64,000 nucleotides of DNA from Paenibacillus sp. BIC5C1 (GTDB taxonomy: Bacteria; Bacillota; Bacilli; Paenibacillales; Paenibacillaceae): NCBI RefSeq assembly GCF_032399705.1, contig NZ_CP135922.1, forward strand, positions 6,696,001-6,760,000. The letters run 5' to 3'. This document shows positions 7,877 to 15,128 of this stretch, piece after piece (the stretch's first letter is position 1; each line of letters opens with the position of its first letter). The translations under genes were made by a program, and so were the position numbers. The notes beneath the pieces were generated by a model that worked only from the letters and a program-made list of their open reading frames with translations, did not search any database and was not told the origin of the DNA.

Positions 7877-10205
7877 GCTGGTTCCTCCTTTCCCTTGCAT
7901 GGAACACCGTACGCCAAGGAAGTCCTTCGGCGGTGCGAAGCTGCTGTTCCAGCACAGTTTGTTGTGCTATAAGCACCTTTTCAGCAGGAGAACGAGTTAG
8001 TTCTTGTCTGATGACCCCCAGCGCCAGCCACATATAACAGACAGCAGCTCCAGCTCTCGCCTGCCGTTGTTCTGAATCCTTCTCCAATGCCTGCTGGAAA
8101 AGAATCAATGCCTGATCGTAATGCCCTTTGGCATACACGGCTTCCCCAAGATAGAAGAGGCTTTCCGCATCCAGATCGCCTTGTGACATACATTGAATCA
8201 GCAGCTCTGCGGCAGCCATGGTGTATCCCTGACGGTAAAGAACAGCGGCCAGCCATCGGCTATAATCACCATTTCCGTCGTGTTCAGAGTGAATTGCAGA
8301 CACCTTCTCGTACAGCTTCTTGGCAAATGCCAATTGCCTAATCTGCACTGCCCGAATCAAAACGTTCTTACTCAGCTCCACTGCAGCCTGACGCGTCTGA
8401 TGATCTATTTTCCCATCTATATCTTCTTTGACATGCACCTGTTTCTCCTCTTCCAAAAGGCCATTCAGCAATCTCCAGCCTTCCCTCTCCTGAGGTTTTG
8501 CTGCGGCCACTACTGATTCAGTTATAGATAATTCATTTATCCAATAGGTCAATGCCAAATCTACTCGCTGTTCATGCGGGAGGTTCCTGACCTCACTTCG
8601 TTCCTCACTCCAAAGATTCTGCACGTATTGCAGCGCATCAGATATCCTGTTGGCACATAACATCCAATACAGATAATCTTCATGGTTTATACGCGTATTT
8701 CGGGCATCTCTATGTAGCAAGTTCAATGCCTGCCCATACGCTCCACTGGAAGCAACTGCATGAACCACATGCACCAGATCATCCTCGTATGTTATTAAGC
8801 GCGGATCTGAATCCTCTTTCTTTGAGCGGTCTTTCTCTGAATGCTCTTTCCAGCGTGCAAGTAATGTCTCTGCTATGCTTTCATCCGTCTCTCCGGATTG
8901 CTGCAATACATCGGCTAATCCTGTCCATGCAGGAGTATACGTGATCTCGCTTCCCAGAGCCAGGCTGTACAGATGAGCAGACTCCTGCAGAAATCCTCTT
9001 TTCTGTGCAAGCCTCCCCATGGCTGTATAGGCTTTATAGCTATCGCAACCTGTATCCGTTACGTAATGTCTTTGCATTTGGGCTGGCTCTCTGTGAACAT
9101 CATCAAAGGATTTACCCACAAGCAATTCATCGCTTTCCGGTTTATCTGTCTGCTCAATTACCTGCTGATGTATGCCTCGAATCTCTGCCTTGTTATCGTC
9201 CTTGGGATCAGCTCCACTGAAGCCCTCCCGGCAATTCACTGCTCTGGCATAGGACTTGTAGGCCCTCTCCTCCAGACCCTGCTGCTCCAAAACCTCTCCA
9301 TATAGCAAATGCAGGTCGGCATATCCCGTATATCGCTGTCTTTCTCCAGCCAATAGCCCATGAGCTTCGTCATAGCACCCCATTGTCAGAAGAACTCTGG
9401 CATAGTCCCGAACCAGGGTGGAGCGATACGGAGCGTGCAGCGGTGTATGAAGAAAGGATTCAGTAAAGGCTTCTGCTGCCTGTTCAATATGCCCTAGCTG
9501 GCAGTACGTGACCCCAACATTATAGAGGTGGAAAGGCTGCCCCGGACGATCGGCTAGTTCCCGCAGCAAAAGCTTTAGATTACGCAATGGTTTATCTCCT
9601 TGAGCAATCGTGGACGGCAAATAACCATCATGAACCAAACGTAGTGGAGTCAAAGGTTCATGATCAGCAATCCAGCCTTCTTCACGGGTAAAGGAGCTTT
9701 TTCTGTCCTGATCATCGTCCTCCTGTTCTCTACCATCCCTTGTACCGCCACGAACCAATTGCTCATGGATACGTCCGACATACCGATATCCTTGATGAGC
9801 GCGAAAAAGACGCACAGGTTGGAAGATGACACACTCTCCCGCTCCCTCGCCAATTCGGTTCTCTATCGTAATCCGCAGTCTCGAAATGCCCTTATGGACC
9901 TTCGGTAGATAATCCAAAAGCTCTTCCAATCCCTGTATGACATACTCATCCGCGTCCAGACACAGAATCCATTCTGTGCTCGCGAGAGGCAAACTTATAT
10001 TTCTGGCATGTGCAAAATCATCTTCCCAACGGGTGTGGAGCACCGTTGCTCCATAATGTCTGGCAATCGCCGGAGTACGGTCTGTTGAGCCGGTATCTGT
10101 AATGAAGCATTCGATGCCAATCGACTTGAAGCCGTCGAGACAGCGGGCCAGATGATGTTCTTCATTTTGCACAATCATATGAATTCCGAGTAACCTGTTC
10201 TGCAT
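7833..10205 (-). CDS. GT2 glycosyltransferase with extended TPR region
   Basis: The largest of the three paralogues (about 790 aa). The GT2 domain shows GIHMIVQNEE (7-16), TDTGSTDRT (36-44), FAHARNISL (64-72) and DADE (84-87). Multiple TPR-like helical pairs follow, such as PFHLYNVGVTYCQLGHIEQAAEAF near 230-255 and SLFYLGEAVYAKGHYDQALILF toward the C-terminus. The start at 10205 is preceded by GGAGGTGGCTGCAT; an in-frame start at 10238 lies upstream of this site and within the terminator stem. The gene begins just downstream of a strong terminator that follows the Thr-rich repeat protein, so its expression probably depends on read-through or an unseen promoter. Confidence 0.87.
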   Translation of the reverse strand: MQNRLLGIHMIVQNEEHHLARCLDGFKSIGIECFITDTGSTDRTPAIARHYGATVLHTRWEDDFAHARNISLPLASTEWILCLDADEYVIQGLEELLDYLPKVHKGISRLRITIENRIGEGAGECVIFQPVRLFRAHQGYRYVGRIHEQLVRGGTRDGREQEDDDQDRKSSFTREEGWIADHEPLTPLRLVHDGYLPSTIAQGDKPLRNLKLLLRELADRPGQPFHLYNVGVTYCQLGHIEQAAEAFTESFLHTPLHAPYRSTLVRDYARVLLTMGCYDEAHGLLAGERQRYTGYADLHLLYGEVLEQQGLEERAYKSYARAVNCREGFSGADPKDDNKAEIRGIHQQVIEQTDKPESDELLVGKSFDDVHREPAQMQRHYVTDTGCDSYKAYTAMGRLAQKRGFLQESAHLYSLALGSEITYTPAWTGLADVLQQSGETDESIAETLLARWKEHSEKDRSKKEDSDPRLITYEDDLVHVVHAVASSGAYGQALNLLHRDARNTRINHEDYLYWMLCANRISDALQYVQNLWSEERSEVRNLPHEQRVDLALTYWINELSITESVVAAAKPQEREGWRLLNGLLEEEKQVHVKEDIDGKIDHQTRQAAVELSKNVLIRAVQIRQLAFAKKLYEKVSAIHSEHDGNGDYSRWLAAVLYRQGYTMAAAELLIQCMSQGDLDAESLFYLGEAVYAKGHYDQALILFQQALEKDSEQRQARAGAAVCYMWLALGVIRQELTRSPAEKVLIAQQTVLEQQLRTAEGLPWRTVFHARERRNQLADQTHFTMHDREG

Positions 10206-10224
10206 ATGCAGCCACCTCCAATGC

Positions 10225-10265
10225 AAAAAAAAGTACATGAAGCCCCCAAAAGGGACTCCATGTAC
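10225..10265 (-). terminator. Rho-independent terminator between the repeat protein and glycosyltransferase genes
   Basis: On the reverse strand a stem of about 14 pairs (GTACATGGAGTCCC with GGGGGCTTCATGTAC, loop TTTT) is followed by eight U. It sits right after the repeat-protein stop and about 20 nt before the first glycosyltransferase start. It would let the structural protein be made in excess over the modifying enzymes if read-through is partial. Confidence 0.85.
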
Positions 10266-10285
10266 CTATATGACAACAAATCGGG

Positions 10286-11692
10286 TTATGTGCCTTGTCC
10301 ATTGAAGAACACATCAATCGTACTTGGTGCTCCCAGCAGACTGGAGCGGTAGGAAAGACGTGTATATTTGAGAAAACGCTGCGGCACCAGTACATCCACC
10401 GAGCCTGGCAAGATCCCGGTTACCGTGTCCACATCATCGTACCAGTTGGTACCGTTGGCACTGATTTCGACGCGGGCATCTACCCGGTTAAGCCCTGGAC
10501 CCCTGTTATATACAAAGAAAGAATAAGTGCCGAATACACTCGTCGTGACTGCCGGAAGCGGTGTAAACGTGTTTGCCGTCGGCGTACTAAGAAGCTGTGA
10601 TTCCTGAAAGCTCTTTTGCGAGATGGATGTCACACTGCTGAGTGTACCCGCTGTAATCGTGGCTCCCAATACGCTGGTAATGGTACCATTCAACAAGTTG
10701 GTCAACGTTCCGGCTGTAATGGTGGCTCCAAGCACACTGGTAATCGTACCGTTAAGCAAATTCGTTAACGTTCCCGCTGTCACGGTAGCTCCAAGCACGC
10801 TGGTGATTGTACCATTTAACAAATTCGTCAGTGTTCCTGCTGTAATCGTAGCACCAAGAACACTTGTGATGGTACCGTTCAACAGATTGGTCAGCGTGCC
10901 TGCGGTAATCGTGGCTCCAAGCACGCTATTGATGGTACCCGCCGTGATTGTTGCTCCCAGAACACTCGTGATCGTTCCGGCTGTGATCGTCGCTCCAAGT
11001 ACACTCGTGATCGTACCATTCAGCAAGTTCGTCAGTGTTCCCGCCGTCACTGTGGCTCCAAGCACGCTGGTGATCGTTCCCGCTGTGATGGTCGCCCCAA
11101 GTACACTCGTGATGGTACCGTTCAGCAAGTTCGTCAGTGTTCCCGCCGTCACTGTGGCTCCAAGCACGCTGGTGATCGTTCCCGCTGTGATGGTCGCCCC
11201 AAGTACACTCGTGATGGTACCGTTCAGCAAGTTCGTCAGCGTCCCTGCGGTCACTGTGGCTCCAAGCACGCTAGTGATGGTACCATTGAGCAGGTTTGTT
11301 AATGTCCCCGCCGTCACGGTTGCCCCGAGCACACTTGTGATCGTTCCGGCAGTAATGGTAGCTCCCAGAACACTGGTGATCGTACCATTCAGCAGGTTTG
11401 TTAGTGTTCCGGCTGTGATGGTTGCGCCAAGCACGCTGTTAATTGTACCCGCCGTGATCGTTGCTCCGAGGACGCTGGTAATCGTTCCGTTCAGAATATT
11501 TGTGATGGTTCCGGCATTAATCGTAACGGTAGTCAGACCTGAGATATTACTAATCGTACCATCCAAAATAATTCCCAGTACATTCCCGCTTGTATCGGTG
11601 TGAACCGGCTGGGCTGTGCCTGTACTATCATGACCAAAAATCAAAGTTCTGAGATTATCCGGATTCGTGTTAAACGTTGTAAAGTTAGGCAT
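10286..11692 (-). CDS. Thr-rich tandem-repeat protein with DUF6385-like C-terminal domain, putative surface or spore-surface protein
   Basis: A 468-aa protein with three parts. Residues 1-62 are non-repetitive, with no signal peptide or membrane segment. Residues 63-350 consist of two motifs: a 13-mer (consensus ITSVLGATITAGT, 16 copies) and an 8-mer (LTNLLNGT, 9 copies plus one ITNILNGT). Residues 351-468 form a beta-rich domain with VPQRFLKYTRLSYRS and TIDVFF, matching the end of the next upstream gene; I recognise it as DUF6385-like. The alternating hydrophobic/Thr pattern suggests a beta-solenoid stalk, and the Thr density makes it a plausible O-glycosylation target for the adjacent enzymes (inference). 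The start follows GGGAGGAGGACGAGGCAT. With no signal peptide, assembly from the mother cell onto a spore is possible but unproven. Confidence 0.8.
   Translation of the reverse strand: MPNFTTFNTNPDNLRTLIFGHDSTGTAQPVHTDTSGNVLGIILDGTISNISGLTTVTINAGTITNILNGTITSVLGATITAGTINSVLGATITAGTLTNLLNGTITSVLGATITAGTITSVLGATVTAGTLTNLLNGTITSVLGATVTAGTLTNLLNGTITSVLGATITAGTITSVLGATVTAGTLTNLLNGTITSVLGATITAGTITSVLGATVTAGTLTNLLNGTITSVLGATITAGTITSVLGATITAGTINSVLGATITAGTLTNLLNGTITSVLGATITAGTLTNLLNGTITSVLGATVTAGTLTNLLNGTITSVLGATITAGTLTNLLNGTITSVLGATITAGTLSSVTSISQKSFQESQLLSTPTANTFTPLPAVTTSVFGTYSFFVYNRGPGLNRVDARVEISANGTNWYDDVDTVTGILPGSVDVLVPQRFLKYTRLSYRSSLLGAPSTIDVFFNGQGT
10643..11506 (-). repeat. In-frame tandem repeat array (39-bp and 24-bp units)
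   Basis: These 864 bases encode residues 63-350 of the repeat protein: sixteen 39-bp units and ten 24-bp units in a mixed order, commonly 24+39 or 24+39+39. Copies differ mostly at third positions, with Ile/Val alternation at one site, so amino-acid sequence is conserved more than DNA. This pattern suggests selection on the protein together with repeat-unit gain and loss. The antisense strand is also open across the array, which is a by-product of its periodicity. Confidence 0.92.
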
Positions 11693-11737
11693 ATGCCTCG
11701 TCCTCCTCCCTGGTCAAATCGGTTGTATTCCACGTTC

Positions 11738-12235
11738 TTACGGCATACGCTGCGCCTGAAAATAAACATCGAGCCGGGTTGGCTGATCCGGTTCAACCGA
11801 TTGGATAACCAGCCGGGTATAACGCAGAAATCGTTGCGGTACCAGCGCTTTGGTCTGACCTCCGGCAATCACTTCCTGGCTGTCCACAGCATAGTCTCTG
11901 GCATTGGGGCTGATCTGAATCTGCACAAGAGCCGGATTTTCACCCCGATTTACAATGCCATAGGTGTACATGCTGAGTGATGAGGTGTCTTGAGCCGGAA
12001 GAGAATTCATACTACCGTTTGTCTCGGCTCCGACATACGTATGCTCTGTAAAACAGTGAGTAGCACCAGGGAGTGTCGTACGTGAGGAACCACCCTGCTT
12101 GAACCGGGGACGAGTAATCCGGGAACAAGGAGGTTTCAGCAATTTAGCGCGGCAGGAACGACGGGATTGGCGACGGCTGACATATTTAGTTGTTTGGTTC
12201 GTTTTCTTCTTGCTACGCTTCGCTGTTCGACTCAT
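11738..12235 (-). CDS. Basic DUF6385-like protein, putative surface-structure component
   Basis: 165 aa. The first 50 residues are strongly basic with several Cys (MSRTAKRSKKKTNQ onward). The C-terminal about 100 residues are a beta-rich domain ending VPQRFLRYTRLVIQS and RLDVYFQAQ, clearly the same domain as in the downstream repeat protein (VPQRFLKYTRLSYRS, TIDVFFNGQ). No signal peptide. The start at 12235 has AAGGGGAAATCGAT before it. It is the first gene of the reverse unit, 45 nt ahead of the repeat protein. It may be an anchoring or capping subunit whose basic tail contacts another layer; that role is inference. Confidence 0.72.
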   Translation of the reverse strand: MSRTAKRSKKKTNQTTKYVSRRQSRRSCRAKLLKPPCSRITRPRFKQGGSSRTTLPGATHCFTEHTYVGAETNGSMNSLPAQDTSSLSMYTYGIVNRGENPALVQIQISPNARDYAVDSQEVIAGGQTKALVPQRFLRYTRLVIQSVEPDQPTRLDVYFQAQRMP

Positions 12236-12467
12236 ATCGATTTCCCCTTAAAAAATGTGCTTCCGCATCGTATGCCTGCATGTAAAATACGGGCACGGCA
12301 TACGCCGTTATTTGAGGATTTACTGTGTATATCCCAAACCCTTATCTTCTGCCCTACATATACTGCAAGTACAACCTCTTTACGTTCCTATTTCAAACTT
12401 TCATAGAAGCACACCATTCCAAAAATCGCTTTGGTTATCTTATTCAGGCAGATTGGAGGTGGATTAT
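12236..12467. promoter_or_regulatory. Divergent promoter region of the surface-protein genes
   Basis: This 232-nt gene-free stretch lies between divergently transcribed putative surface-protein genes. It contains a perfect 8-bp inverted repeat, CGTATGCC (12269-12276) and GGCATACG (12297-12304), spaced 20 nt. On the forward strand AC (12338-12339), 17 nt, CATATACTG (12357-12365) resembles a sigma-K promoter with one mismatch; on the reverse strand CATACGAT near 12272 resembles a sigma-E/K -10 box without a matching -35. These are weak indications of mother-cell expression. No small ORF with a good ribosome binding site is seen. Confidence 0.3.
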
Positions 12468-13001
12468 ATGACCAATTCCAATGTTTTCAACCCAGCCAAT
12501 AGTCCCTTATATACTCAGCTGTCCAATACATTCTCCGCCCCCGGCATTGAGTCCACGCCAGAGGGAGGAGCGGCGGCGGCGGGCAGTTCCTTTATACTGA
12601 CAACTGGCAGTGTCAGCGTAGGTTCCGGACTAAATCTCCTGTTACAGGTAGTAAATGCAACTGGCAGCGGGCGCACACTTTACGTTTCCCGAATCAGTGG
12701 AGGCACAACGGCAGCTGCAACCCTCATTGTATACTCTGGTGGTACCATAACGGGTGGCACTGCACCTGCACCAGTCAATACACATTTAGGTAATGCCAAT
12801 GCGAGTGTGATGACAACAAGACAAAATACGGGAACGTTAACGGGGACATTAACAAGCCTGATCAGCATCCCCCTTACGGCAGGCATTTATATGTTAAACC
12901 TGAACGGCTCGATCATCGTCCCTCCAGGACAGACATTATCTATCAGTGCGGGAACGGGATCCCAAACCGCCTCAATAAATCTTTCCTGGTGGGAATTCTG
13001 A
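12468..13001 (+). CDS. Hypothetical signal-less Gly/Thr/Ser-rich protein, paralogue A
   Basis: About 177 aa, starting at ATG 12468 after GGAGGTGGATTAT; the longer open frame from 12255 lacks a ribosome binding site. It begins MTNSNVFNPANSPLYTQLSNTF and ends SWWEF. The interior is Thr/Ser/Gly-rich with predicted beta strands (TLYVSRISGGTTAA, IIVPPGQTLSISAG). No signal peptide, membrane segment or catalytic motif. The next gene is a paralogue sharing NVFNP-NSP-YT-NTF-PGI at the start, SR-SGG-T in the middle, VPPGQ near the end and SWWE at the end. I do not recognise the family; the beta-rich make-up and location suggest a structural surface component. Confidence 0.7.
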   Translation: MTNSNVFNPANSPLYTQLSNTFSAPGIESTPEGGAAAAGSSFILTTGSVSVGSGLNLLLQVVNATGSGRTLYVSRISGGTTAAATLIVYSGGTITGGTAPAPVNTHLGNANASVMTTRQNTGTLTGTLTSLISIPLTAGIYMLNLNGSIIVPPGQTLSISAGTGSQTASINLSWWEF

Positions 13002-13034
13002 TTTGTATATTGAAGAAAGGGCGGTGTATGTACA

Positions 13035-13616
13035 ATGCCGAATAATAACGTATTCAACCCGCAGAATAGCCCCGTCTATACTTCCATTACGAATACGTTT
13101 ACCTCACCCGGTATTGTCGCTCCGCCTGAGACGAATGCCGGCAGCACGGGAAACCTGTACAATGCAGGCTCAACCAACTCCACGACATTGGGATTGCTGG
13201 GTGGAAGTGTTATTGCCACTGTACAACTGAGCAACCCCTCCGGGAGCGGTAAAACTGTATATATATCACGGCTTTCCGGCGGAATCACGGTCGCGCTCAA
13301 CTTACTTTCTTCCTTCAGCGGCAGTATGAGCCTGAGCACAAACGGGACGATAACATCACCAACCACACTCACACCCGTAAACAATAATTTAGCAAGCAGT
13401 AACACCAGCATTGCAACGGTCCGTTTCTCCACCGCTGCTTCCACAGGTGCCACAACCTTGATCGCCATGCCCTTACAGGTAGGTCCCTTTCTGTCCAATG
13501 AGCTAGGACGTTACGTGGTTCCTCCCGGTCAATCCATTAACCTGTCGATGAGCGGTTCACTCTCAGTTGGGGGGCTGATGGCCTCAACCTCCTATTTCTC
13601 TTGGTGGGAAGTATGA
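13035..13616 (+). CDS. Hypothetical signal-less Ser/Thr-rich protein, paralogue B
   Basis: 193 aa beginning MPNNNVFNPQNSPVYTSITNTF and ending FSWWEV. It aligns along its length with the preceding gene (VYISRLSGGITVALNLL against LYVSRISGGTTAAATLI; VVPPGQSINLSMSG against IVPPGQTLSISAG), so the two are tandem duplicates. The start is preceded by AAAGGGCGGTG. The gap between the genes is 33 nt with no terminator, while one follows this gene, so they are probably co-transcribed. Like its paralogue it lacks a signal peptide and is rich in Ser/Thr/Asn. Function unknown. Confidence 0.7.
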   Translation: MPNNNVFNPQNSPVYTSITNTFTSPGIVAPPETNAGSTGNLYNAGSTNSTTLGLLGGSVIATVQLSNPSGSGKTVYISRLSGGITVALNLLSSFSGSMSLSTNGTITSPTTLTPVNNNLASSNTSIATVRFSTAASTGATTLIAMPLQVGPFLSNELGRYVVPPGQSINLSMSGSLSVGGLMASTSYFSWWEV

Positions 13617-13640
13617 TGTACTGCCCTATTAGATGGAAAT

Positions 13641-13680
13641 AGCCGCTAACGGATATGTCCGTAGCGGCTGTTTATTGTTT
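13641..13680. terminator. Bidirectional terminator
   Basis: Stem AGCCGCTAACGGA / TCCGTAGCGGCT with loop TATG, then a T-rich tract (TGTTTATTGTTT) on the forward strand. It separates the forward hypothetical pair from the convergent MFS gene. Confidence 0.8.
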
Positions 13681-13715
13681 ATCTTTTTATCTTCTTTTCA
13701 TCGTAACGATGGCAA

Positions 13716-15056
13716 TTATGGCTGTTTGACTGATTCCTGCCCAAGTTCTCCAGTCGACTTTATCGGATGAGGTTGTTTCCCTATCCATAAGATTCGTTGC
13801 AGCAGCATGCCTGCCAAACCAATAGCCAGTGTTGCCATCCCGATATATTGAAATGTGGGACTCGGTCCCACACTCCGAATCAAGGCGCCGCCAGCAAGTG
13901 GAGCAACGACCAGCACGACACTGGAAAGTGAGTTTTGAATACCGAATACACGGCCCACATAGGCAGGCGGAGTTTCTTTTTGCAGCAAGTAATTCAATGT
14001 CACCATGAACAGACCATTGCCCACTCCGATGCATAAGCCCCAGATGATGATCCAGAACTCGGATGTTTGAGAACTGACCCAACCAAGCGCAGCAATTCCG
14101 GCACCAATCAACAAATATCCTCCACCCAACCCCCAGCCATATCCAATTCGCGGAAGGCGATTCAACAGTAGAATGATCACAACCGCACCTGCTCCGGCGG
14201 ATGATCCCAACCAGCCGATCAAAGCTTCGTTACCTGGCTTGATCTCTCGAAATAGCGTCGTAAACTGGTAATCGATCATGAGGATCGCCATTAATCCAAA
14301 GCAACCAAATAGAATCGTACTCAGAAGGGTGCGGCTGTTCTGGATAAACCGCCATCCCTTCTGCCATTGGCTGAACAGGGATTCCTCTCCCTCTCCCGTT
14401 TCCAAAGGACTTTCGCCCGATGCAGACGGTTCTGAGTTCTCTGTTAGACGCCGTAAAGGCCATAATACGGCTCCCGACAACAAACGTGTACAAGCATTGA
14501 TTAAAATACAGACTTGCGGTGAAAATACGGCCACAATGACTGCCCCCAGCAGCGGTCCCGCAACTTTGGAGCATTGGTTCACAAAACCGTTCAGGGATGA
14601 GGCCTGAAATAAATGCTCCTCTGCTACTACTTGGCGTGTTAGCGCCTGCTGGGCTGGCACATGGAATACCCCCATCATGGCCCGTAAAGCAAGCAGCGGC
14701 AATAACCATGCCGCACTTGGCGCAAACAGAATTCCTATCGTTAGCAGAACGGTGATTACATCACATATCATCATGATTTTCACCTTGTGCAGCCGATCCG
14801 CCAACGCTCCTGCAACAGAACCCAGCAAGATACCCGGAACAGCCATACATACCGGAATAAGAGCAATGATCAGCGGATCAGCCCCCCAACGATAAGCAAC
14901 CATAATTTGGATGGCGAGCGCGTCAAACCAATCTCCAAAGGTAGCGAGCGAATATGCAATAAACATCCGCATGAAGCGAAAGTTGGCCCATAGGCTTTTG
15001 GATGAGCTATTGGACGAAATGGATGATGGATTGGGTTCATTTGAAATGACGGTCAT
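13716..15056 (-). CDS. MFS transporter, macrolide-efflux (MFS_3) type
   Basis: 446 aa with about 12 hydrophobic helices and a charged central loop (about 205-235). The first cytoplasmic loop holds the MFS motif as GSVAGALADRLHKVK; FRFMRMFIAYSLATFGDWFDALAIQIM and LRAMMGVFHVPAQQALTRQVV are typical of the MefA-like drug-efflux branch. It would exchange protons for a drug or metabolite at the membrane; the substrate is unknown. The start follows GGGGAGGAAGTATAACGT. The gene lies 72 nt downstream of a DNA-binding regulator on the same strand, and the gap contains a striking inverted repeat, so the pair probably forms a regulated efflux unit. Confidence 0.85.
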   Translation of the reverse strand: MTVISNEPNPSSISSNSSSKSLWANFRFMRMFIAYSLATFGDWFDALAIQIMVAYRWGADPLIIALIPVCMAVPGILLGSVAGALADRLHKVKIMMICDVITVLLTIGILFAPSAAWLLPLLALRAMMGVFHVPAQQALTRQVVAEEHLFQASSLNGFVNQCSKVAGPLLGAVIVAVFSPQVCILINACTRLLSGAVLWPLRRLTENSEPSASGESPLETGEGEESLFSQWQKGWRFIQNSRTLLSTILFGCFGLMAILMIDYQFTTLFREIKPGNEALIGWLGSSAGAGAVVIILLLNRLPRIGYGWGLGGGYLLIGAGIAALGWVSSQTSEFWIIIWGLCIGVGNGLFMVTLNYLLQKETPPAYVGRVFGIQNSLSSVVLVVAPLAGGALIRSVGPSPTFQYIGMATLAIGLAGMLLQRILWIGKQPHPIKSTGELGQESVKQP

Positions 15057-15075
15057 ACGTTATACTTCCTCCCCT

Positions 15076-15119
15076 GATTACAGCCTTGCTGCTGGCTTAT
15101 ATGTTCCTTGGCTGTAATC
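15076..15119. promoter_or_regulatory. Inverted repeat ahead of the MFS gene
   Basis: GATTACAGCC (15076-15085) is repeated inverted as GGCTGTAATC (15110-15119), a perfect 10-bp match with a 24-nt spacer; the match can be extended by CAAGG/CCTTG in an offset register. No T-run follows on either strand, so it is not an ordinary terminator. It lies between the regulator gene and the MFS start and could be an operator or an mRNA structure covering the 5' region of the exporter message. Confidence 0.6.
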
Positions 15120-15128
15120 ATAAGGGTG

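Noticed and set aside
10643..11506. Possible CRISPR array
   Set aside because: Repeats are contiguous in-frame coding units of 39 and 24 bp without unique spacers, and no cas genes are present.
10623..11603. 326-codon open frame antisense to the repeat protein
   Set aside because: It has the same periodicity as the repeat array and encodes only a repeated VPAVIVAPSTLV-like string; it lacks a ribosome binding site. It is a by-product of stop-free tandem repeats.
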